Assembly (NCBI GenBank): GCA_003661385.1
Contig: QMWA01000112.1
Coordinates: forward strand, 1-5,938
Origin: Thermoproteota archaeon
GTDB lineage: Archaea > Korarchaeota > Korarchaeia > B14-G2
Length of the DNA: 5,938 bases
Direction of reading: 5' to 3'
A program made the translations under genes and the position numbers. Positions 1-4,900 of the stretch are shown one piece after another; the first letter of the stretch is position 1, and every line of letters starts with the position of its first letter. The notes under the pieces are model-generated. The model was given only the letters and a program-made list of their open reading frames with translations, had not been told where the DNA came from and did not search any database.

Positions 1-1
1 C

Positions 2-172
2 AAGCTAGCAGCTGGAAAGCCGCCCAAAAGGCACCTAGTAGATTCCAAAGCATCGGACAGCCTGAGAAGCAGAAGCACAGTTCAGAGAGCTGAGAGACAG
101 GTAAGGAAGCTGAGAAGGAGGCTATGTAGGCACGCTCATAAGGTGATGACTCTGGCGATAGTACCCAGGTAG
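2..172 (+). CDS. Possible C-terminal end of a basic protein, cut by the left edge
   Basis: A reading frame open from the window edge runs 56 codons to TAG at 170-172. The peptide is strongly basic, with about 17 Lys or Arg in 56 residues and a cluster reading RKLRRRLCRHAHK near the end, and it uses mainly AGG/AGA for arginine, as the clear genes here do. Such a tail could bind nucleic acid, but no domain can be recognised from so short a piece. The opposite strand is also open over the same bases, so the coding strand is not certain. The next clear gene starts 193 bases downstream with its own promoter elements, so the two are probably transcribed separately. No function is proposed. Confidence 0.3.
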   Translation, partial: KLAAGKPPKRHLVDSKASDSLRSRSTVQRAERQVRKLRRRLCRHAHKVMTLAIVPR

Positions 173-265
173 CTGCTAGGCCATATGGCACTGTAATGTG
201 GCTTTGCTTTACAGCTGGTCTACTGCCTCATCTAACCTTTAGCAGCTTCTGGCCTAACCATCACA

Positions 266-280
266 GCCTCAATAGGAGGC
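266..280. repeat. Small inverted repeat, 5-bp stem
   Basis: GCCTC at 266-270 and GAGGC at 276-280 form a perfect 5-bp stem around a 5-base loop. It lies in the 173-364 stretch, which otherwise shows no convincing gene, and about 30 bases before the TATA box of the next gene. It could be a minor regulatory or transcript-end structure for the gene entering from the left, but a stem this short occurs often by chance. Confidence 0.2.
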
Positions 281-307
281 GTATAGTTCCATCAATGTCA
301 TGTAAAG

Positions 308-316
308 CTTTTAAAG
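308..316 (+). promoter_or_regulatory. Putative archaeal TATA box for the membrane protein gene
   Basis: The sequence CTTTTAAAG is preceded by the purine-rich GTAAA, as expected of a BRE plus TATA element. Archaeal transcription normally starts about 25 bases downstream, here near 338. That gives a 5' leader of about 27 bases before the ATG at 365. GGTGG at 356-360 complements the archaeal 16S rRNA tail in part (GGTG) and lies four bases before the ATG, so translation could use a weak Shine-Dalgarno site. Confidence 0.45.
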
Positions 317-364
317 CCCTGATTCAGCTGGGATCCACGTAAGTGGGCATAGAATGGTGGTGTA

Positions 365-1126
365 ATGCTCCAGAAGCCTAGCAGCTACATGAGTGCACTA
401 GGATACTTCACCTCTGCCACACTAGTGACGTATATGCTGGCGTATGCAGCATCACACCTAGCCCCAAGCCCCAGCCTACTGGTGCAGCTAGCATACCCAG
501 TGATGCAGATGGCACTGACGTATATTGCTTCAAGGGCTTTCTACGGAGACCCATTCAAGATCAAGTCTCCATCAAGCCACCTCGAGTCCCTGAAGTATAC
601 ACTGGCCTTGATGCTCCCCGGCTACCTCCCTCCTGTCATAGCAATCGCTGTCCAAGGCCCGAGAACCCAGTATTTAATTGGGAAACCAGGGTTCGTCAAA
701 GACTGGAAGCCCTACCTCCCAGCTTATGGGCTAATACTCTGGGGAGTAAACAGCCTGATAGTAGCCTACCTCTACAACGCCGTGACATACGAGCTATTCA
801 GGAGAAAGAGGAGCATAGGGATAGCTGCAGTAACAGGGCTAGTTGCCCTAAACTACAATGCCCCCCTCCTCTCAAACTACTGGAACCTATGGGACATCAT
901 CTTCTTTGGCACAGCATTCGCATACTCCTACTCAGTGAAAAGAAGCCCACTAGCACTATCGCTCACATACATCATATCAGAAGCACCCCTATGGTGGTGC
1001 ATCCTAGCTCCACTAGGAGAATGGGCATACGCCTCATACTTCCTCGGTAGGCTAATTCTCTCAGCAATCTCAATCCCAACCGCACTTAGCAGCAGCCATC
1101 AGGAGAAAACACAGCGCGCAACTTGA
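365..1126 (+). CDS. Polytopic membrane protein of unknown function (distant CPBP-like resemblance)
   Basis: A 253-residue protein made almost wholly of hydrophobic helices, with about seven or eight membrane segments near residues 8-30, 36-58, 77-97, 117-141, 150-168, 176-190, 195-214 and 220-241. The C-terminal 12 residues are polar. Basic residues cluster after the fourth segment (FRRKRS, 145-150) and at KR 192-193, which fits cytoplasmic loops. The back half loosely recalls CPBP/CAAX-type membrane proteases: ELFR at 143-146, a helix ending ALNYNAP where the family has a histidine, then a FFGT...SPLALSLTYIISE run resembling the late helices. The double Glu motif and the catalytic histidines are missing, so if the relation is real the protein is not an active protease of that family. 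The ATG follows a TATA box and a GGTGG site. Its last 41 bases overlap a possible minus-strand gene. The membrane assignment is firm; the family is a guess. Confidence 0.85.
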   Translation: MLQKPSSYMSALGYFTSATLVTYMLAYAASHLAPSPSLLVQLAYPVMQMALTYIASRAFYGDPFKIKSPSSHLESLKYTLALMLPGYLPPVIAIAVQGPRTQYLIGKPGFVKDWKPYLPAYGLILWGVNSLIVAYLYNAVTYELFRRKRSIGIAAVTGLVALNYNAPLLSNYWNLWDIIFFGTAFAYSYSVKRSPLALSLTYIISEAPLWWCILAPLGEWAYASYFLGRLILSAISIPTALSSSHQEKTQRAT

Positions 1127-1268
1127 TGCTCTCTATGAGGTCAAGTACCTTTGAAATCCTTGCCGCAGATCTTTTTAAGCAGTCAACTAGGAACTTTCGA
1201 GAGAATGCATGTTCATTGGCTTCCCGGTGTCGCTTCAACTCTTCGACTCTTTTCTTTAAACCTTCCAA
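1086..1268 (-). CDS. Possible small helical protein, perhaps with its N-terminus lost by frameshift
   Basis: This frame gives 60 residues from a TTG at 1268 to TAA, overlapping the 3' end of the membrane protein gene by 41 bases in antisense. The peptide is amphipathic and charged, beginning EGLKKRVEELKRHREANE and continuing with a helix-like KFLVDCLKRSAARIS run. The coding strand is purine-rich, as in genuine archaeal genes. A TATA-like ATTAAAAA lies at 1295-1302, about 30 bases before the TTG, so it could be a leaderless gene. A second frame directly upstream (TTG at 1317 to TGA at 1213) also reads as a charged helix and would join this one after a +1 shift near 1251-1260. It may therefore be an intact small gene, a pseudogene, or a sequencing indel. 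I recognise no family. Confidence 0.35.
   Translation of the reverse strand: MEGLKKRVEELKRHREANEHAFSRKFLVDCLKRSAARISKVLDLIESIKLRAVFSPDGCC
1172..1176 (+). terminator. Possible oligo-T terminator for the membrane protein gene
   Basis: Five consecutive T residues lie 45 bases after the stop codon of the 365-1126 gene. Archaeal RNA polymerase often terminates at short T runs without a hairpin, so this is a candidate end for that transcript. The run also falls inside a possible minus-strand coding region, where it encodes a Lys codon, so it may simply be coding sequence. Confidence 0.25.
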
Positions 1269-1340
1269 GACTTTCTTTTAACTCTTCTTTGCTGTTTTTA
1301 ATTCCGAGTGCGCGCAAGTTGCCTCTACTTGGCGAGAAGG

Positions 1341-1348
1341 CTTATATA
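1341..1348 (+). promoter_or_regulatory. Strong TATA box for the 88-residue coiled-coil gene
   Basis: CTTATATA is preceded by the purine-rich GCGAGAAGG, a reasonable BRE. The centre of the box lies about 28 bases before the ATG at 1373, so transcription should start at or next to the start codon and the mRNA would be leaderless. GAGGAG at 1366-1371 sits only one base from the ATG, too close to act as a normal Shine-Dalgarno site. The box is nearly symmetric, and the reverse strand reads GTATATAAGC about 27 bases before the TTG at 1317. It could fire in both directions, although the BRE favours the plus strand. Confidence 0.65.
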
Positions 1349-1372
1349 CTACATGTGTTCTGTTAGAGGAGT

Positions 1373-1639
1373 ATGGGTGCTGGGGAGAAGCTGTCGAAGC
1401 TTGAAGCTGAGGTCAGAGGCTTAAGTGACAGGGTTAGCAGGCTGGAAGGGCGCTTAGAGGAGATATCGAAGCGCATAGACGACCTGAGGAATGACATGAA
1501 CCACAGGTTTAAAGAGCTGAGAGAAGACATCAGGGAGCTGGGAGGAGACATTAGGGAGCTGAGGGGGAGAAGCTGGTGGATTGTAGGCATTCTTTTGAGC
1601 ATGTGGGTGACAATAATCCTGGCGATAATGCTCAAGTAA
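1373..1639 (+). CDS. Small tail-anchored coiled-coil membrane protein
   Basis: An 88-residue protein with two parts. Residues 5-66 are a highly charged coiled coil: hydrophobic residues fall at 7, 10, 14, 17, 21, 24, 28, 31, 35, 38, 42, 46, 49, 53, 56, 60 and 63, a regular 3-4 spacing broken once between 42 and 46. Residues 68-87 (WWIVGILLSMWVTIILAIML) form a single membrane helix with one Lys after it. There is no signal peptide, so the likely topology is a C-terminal tail anchor with the coil in the cytoplasm, forming dimers or higher oligomers at the membrane. Small proteins of this plan are common in hyperthermophilic archaea and usually have no assigned function. The promoter implies a leaderless mRNA and an independent unit. 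The gene converges on the large surface-protein gene 357 bases away. The reading frame is convincing; the role is unknown. Confidence 0.85.
   Translation: MGAGEKLSKLEAEVRGLSDRVSRLEGRLEEISKRIDDLRNDMNHRFKELREDIRELGGDIRELRGRSWWIVGILLSMWVTIILAIMLK
1514..1570 (+). repeat. 21-base tandem repeat encoding heptads of the coiled coil
   Basis: Two full units at 1514-1534 and 1535-1555 and a partial third from 1556 each begin GAGCTG. The full units encode ELREDIR and ELGGDIR, and the third starts ELRG. The period equals exactly one coiled-coil heptad, so the rod appears to have grown by duplication of single heptads at the DNA level. The high nucleotide identity suggests the duplication is fairly recent or that the units are kept alike by gene conversion. 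Confidence 0.6.
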
Positions 1640-1722
1640 GCTGTCTTACCCGGATAGCTGTCAAGCTGTTTGTTAATGGCATGAATGCTGCCATCAAGGC
1701 TAGAGCTGCTAGGTCTCCTGTC

Positions 1723-1755
1723 AGCTGGCTGAGGCCTGCTCTCCTCAGCAGAGCT
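1723..1755 (+). repeat. Hairpin-forming inverted repeat downstream of the coiled-coil gene
   Basis: GCTGAGG at 1728-1734 and CCTCAGC at 1743-1749 form a perfect 7-bp stem with an 8-base loop. Outside an internal loop of one base against two, AGCT at 1723-1726 can pair with AGCT at 1752-1755, giving 11 bp in all. The hairpin begins 84 bases after the stop of the coiled-coil gene. No T run follows directly, so it is not a bacterial-style terminator; it could be a transcript-end processing or stability element. Confidence 0.45.
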
Positions 1756-1797
1756 AGCCTCACAGCTCTTAGGGAGTGTGTTTGTGGGTGCGCTAGG

Positions 1798-1819
1798 GAT
1801 ATCAGCTGTAGCTGAGATC
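1798..1819. repeat. 22-base near-perfect palindrome
   Basis: TCAGCT at 1802-1807 and AGCTGA at 1810-1815 are inverted copies two bases apart. GAT at 1798-1800 and ATC at 1817-1819 extend the symmetry beyond one mismatched position on each side. With so short a centre it fits a binding site for a dimeric protein at least as well as an RNA hairpin. No promoter lies beside it, so a role as a classic operator is doubtful. Confidence 0.4.
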
Positions 1820-1996
1820 ATAGCCGTCTGGCATGTTCTTTTATCTGCTGGCAGCCTAGTAGAGGGTCTAGGAGGTCTGAGGGTACTCTTGCAAAGGGTT
1901 TTACATTAAATGGAGGTAAGCTTATGCTGTAAGCTGTGGTCTGGGTGTTTCGAGGGCTTCTGGGGCTGTCTGGGAGGCTGCTTTCTTCAAGGGGAG

Positions 1997-4900
1997 CTAT
2001 GTCATGAGGGTGTAGTAGAGTTCTAGCTCTATGCATCTGAGGAATGCTTCTAGGAGCTCGAGGGCTGCTCCTGCTCTTTGGGTCTGGGAGTGTTCATCGT
2101 GCCACCATGATGTGATCATCTCATCGAGCTTGTAGGCTTGGTCGTAGAGCCTCCTGTATGCGTCATTGACTTTATCGTAGAAGTCATATTTGATGTACTC
2201 GTACTCTATGTCATCTATCTCGTAGTTTTTCCTCTTTATCTCGCTGCTTATCTCCTTTAGCCCCTTCTTCACCTGCTCATCTAGCTTTCTCTTGGCTTCC
2301 GTCAGCTTATCAACGCTTTCCTCGATCTTCTCAGTTATGGCGTGTGCTACGGTGGTGAGGTGAGCAGGTAGGCCGCTGGGCTCCTCAGATAAGGCATCTA
2401 GCTCAGCGGTTATGAGCAGGGAGCTGAGGATCATTGCTGTGTTGAACGTTATTGCATAAGCTATCTCTGCTGTAAGGCCGTATATAGCACCGAGAGCGCT
2501 CCCTATGCCTCCTGCAATAGGCCCCCAGAACATCAGCAGGAAGGAGATGCCCTCGAGGTTCATCCGTGTTATCTCCCTGTTCTCCACGGAGTCGTGGTAG
2601 AGGACACCATACCCGTACTTCAGCTCCTTTGAAACCTCCCAGTTTTTCAGGATGCTATACCCGCTCAGGTTCGCCTCCCAGCTAGCCTCCAGAGAGAGTA
2701 GGTCTCTAGAGAACTTCTCTCTTGAAGGCATGCTGAAGCCAGCTACCCACCACCCTGATCCATACTTAGCTGCCCTAAGCCTTCTCTGCTCTAGTGTGTC
2801 ATCTATCTTGAAGGGGTCTCCGCTTTGGAGCCTCTTCCTCCTCTCCTCCATCTTGCTGAGGACAGTTTTCGCGTCGAATAAGGGTGCTAGCCAGCTTGCT
2901 CCCCTCCGTATCAGGCCATCTATGCTCTTCTCGAATGTCGTGTACTCTCTTGGGTAGCTGTCCTCGTAGGCTAGCTTCCTCAGCTTCATGTAAGCTCTCT
3001 GTAGCTTAGTGATCTGCTCTAGCAGCTGCCTGCATGCTGACTTCCCCTCAACTGCTATGGTCCTCTCCACTATCCTCGGAGGGTCAGGGTACTGTAGCCC
3101 GCTGTCACATATCTTGCATGTCAGCCTTATCCTCCCAGTCCTCAGTGGAGCTCTGAAGGCTATGCACTCGCCTTCACTCGTCAAGAGGAACCTCCCTGCT
3201 CCAAGCTTGTCCTCAGCTTCGTCCAGAAGCTCCCTGAGCTCCTCAGCTGTAAGCAGGTCTCTTAGCCCCTTGTCCTCGAGCTCCTCCTCCAGCTTGCCTC
3301 TCACGTCGCTTGGAAGCGCCCTTACCATCTCCTCGATAAGCTCTTCCAGCTTCTCTAGCTCTGAAGAGCCCTTCTCAACCCACTCGGCATGCCACTTGAA
3401 GAAGAGCCTGTCATTGAGCTTGAGTGCAGCTCTGCAGTGGCTACACTCCGTGCTGCCTGAGGCGTAGCCTGCCTCCCTCCCCTCCTTAAGCTGGCAGTAT
3501 GCCACAAGCAGGTCAGTGTCCTTTCCGTGTGCACTGATTATCGTGGTCTGCCCAGGCCTTAGCTTAAGCACCTCACCTCTCCTCGGGTATGTGATGTCAG
3601 CGTCTATGCCACTGTAGTCTAGCCACTTGGCAGCTGGAGAGCACTCTCCTCTGCTTCCCTCTAGGATCTTGCTGAGCTTCCTGGTGAACTCGGCTCTAGC
3701 CTTCTCAGCTTCCTCTCTGCTCCTCTTGGCCTCTTCCATGAGCTTCCTGAGCAGCCTCCTGTAGTCTACGCCCTCGATGACTTTTCGAAGGCTGTCTCTA
3801 GCCTCCTTGATCTCAGCGTAGGCCTCCTCCTCTATCACTTCCATTTCCCAGTGTCTTATGAGCTTAGAAGCCTTCATCGCCATCATGAGCTTTAGCGCAG
3901 TGTTCAGGAGCCTCTCACATGCTACAGCATCACACACCACTTGCGCTTTTGCTCTGCTCTCTCTCGCCTTCACCTCAGCTTCTCTCCACTCTCTGAGAGC
4001 CTGCTCTAGCTCCCCCCTTAACTCAGCTTCCTCTGGGATCTGCTCTACCACGTGTTCAGCTAGCTTCAAGTCCCAGGGGAGAGGCTCCTCTAGTGCGCTT
4101 CTGCCTGCTAGGTTCCTCTTGACGAGGATTAGGTCCTCTATGTGGAGCTTCTCGTAGAAGCTCAGTCGGCTAAGCTCCTCACTGAGCTTGGTGAACAGGC
4201 TTTCATCTGATATTCTCACCTTAACCTCGTGTACTACCTCATAGGCTCCTGTTTCCCTGCTCTTGGCAGCAGGGTCATCTAAGTCCTCAACCTTATACTG
4301 GATGTCGTTTACAGAGAGCCTTATAGTAGCCTCCCTATGAGGGGCTGGCTGCGGGCGTGTAATGAACTTGTACGCCCCATGTAGCGGAGGCGGCGCCACG
4401 TACACTGCTACAGGCCCTGTGCTCACGGTGGAGCGTCCAGGAGGGTGCTGTGAGTGTGGCAGCATGGCCCCAGACCCCTCTACCAGCTCCCACCTGCATG
4501 TGATGCTGTCTGGTAGAGGTACTCTCAGAGAATTCTGGCAGGCTACCCTACCACTGAGGCAGTCTACTTCATGGCATGTTACTGTCAGGTAGTCCTTGTC
4601 TACTGCCTCTACTGCTAGTGGAAGCAGCCCTCCATAGGGCACAGTAGCCTCTCTGTCACTGAGCAAGGTGGCCTCTAGCTCTCCTCCCTTCTCGAACTTA
4701 TAGCTGAGGCAGCATGCTTTAACCTTAACAGGAGCAGGAGGCTTCCTCCTCTTCCCTGCTGTGTAAGCTGCTACAGCTGCTCCAGCTGCTACAGCTGTAG
4801 CTATGACTGCTGTCCTCACGCTGATCTTTCCTCCCTCAGCTTCTGAAGGCGGAGCCTCCTCTCTAGGCTGAGGGCTTGTAGCCTCAACTGGAGGAGACGT

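Larger units (their letters stand above)
1640..1996. other. Gene-poor gap between convergent genes
   Basis: These 357 bases separate the stop codons of the coiled-coil gene (+) and the large surface-protein gene (-). Frames open across parts of the stretch give peptides with no convincing composition or start, and no tRNA or rRNA shape is visible. The stretch does contain a 33-base hairpin (1723-1755), a 22-base palindrome (1798-1819) and a T-rich segment TTCTTTTATCT at 1836-1846 that could end plus-strand transcripts. Its likely role is a bidirectional termination region, perhaps with a structured RNA. Confidence 0.5.

Noticed and set aside
143-149. GTGATGA, a match to the C box of archaeal C/D guide RNAs
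   Set aside because: No D box (CTGA) follows at a suitable distance and no D'/C' pair is visible, so the match is probably chance.
196-342. A 48-codon plus-strand frame before the membrane protein gene
   Set aside because: It has no ribosome-binding site or placed TATA box, an unlikely composition, and it contains the TATA box of the next gene.
544-561. The hexapeptide GDPFKI in the membrane protein, also found in the large protein near 2804-2821
   Set aside because: The flanking residues share nothing, so this is taken as coincidence rather than homology.
1363-1821. A 152-codon minus-strand frame across the coiled-coil gene
   Set aside because: It lies antisense to the clear coiled-coil plus anchor frame, is Ser/Leu/Pro-rich as expected of the complement of Glu/Arg/Leu codons, and has no promoter of its own.
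1818-2036. A 72-codon minus-strand frame starting inside the end of the large gene
   Set aside because: Its composition is random-looking, it has no Shine-Dalgarno or TATA support, and no domain is recognisable.
3009-3467. A 152-codon plus-strand frame inside the large gene
   Set aside because: The long serine runs are the mirror image of Glu-rich coiled-coil codons on the minus strand; it is a shadow.
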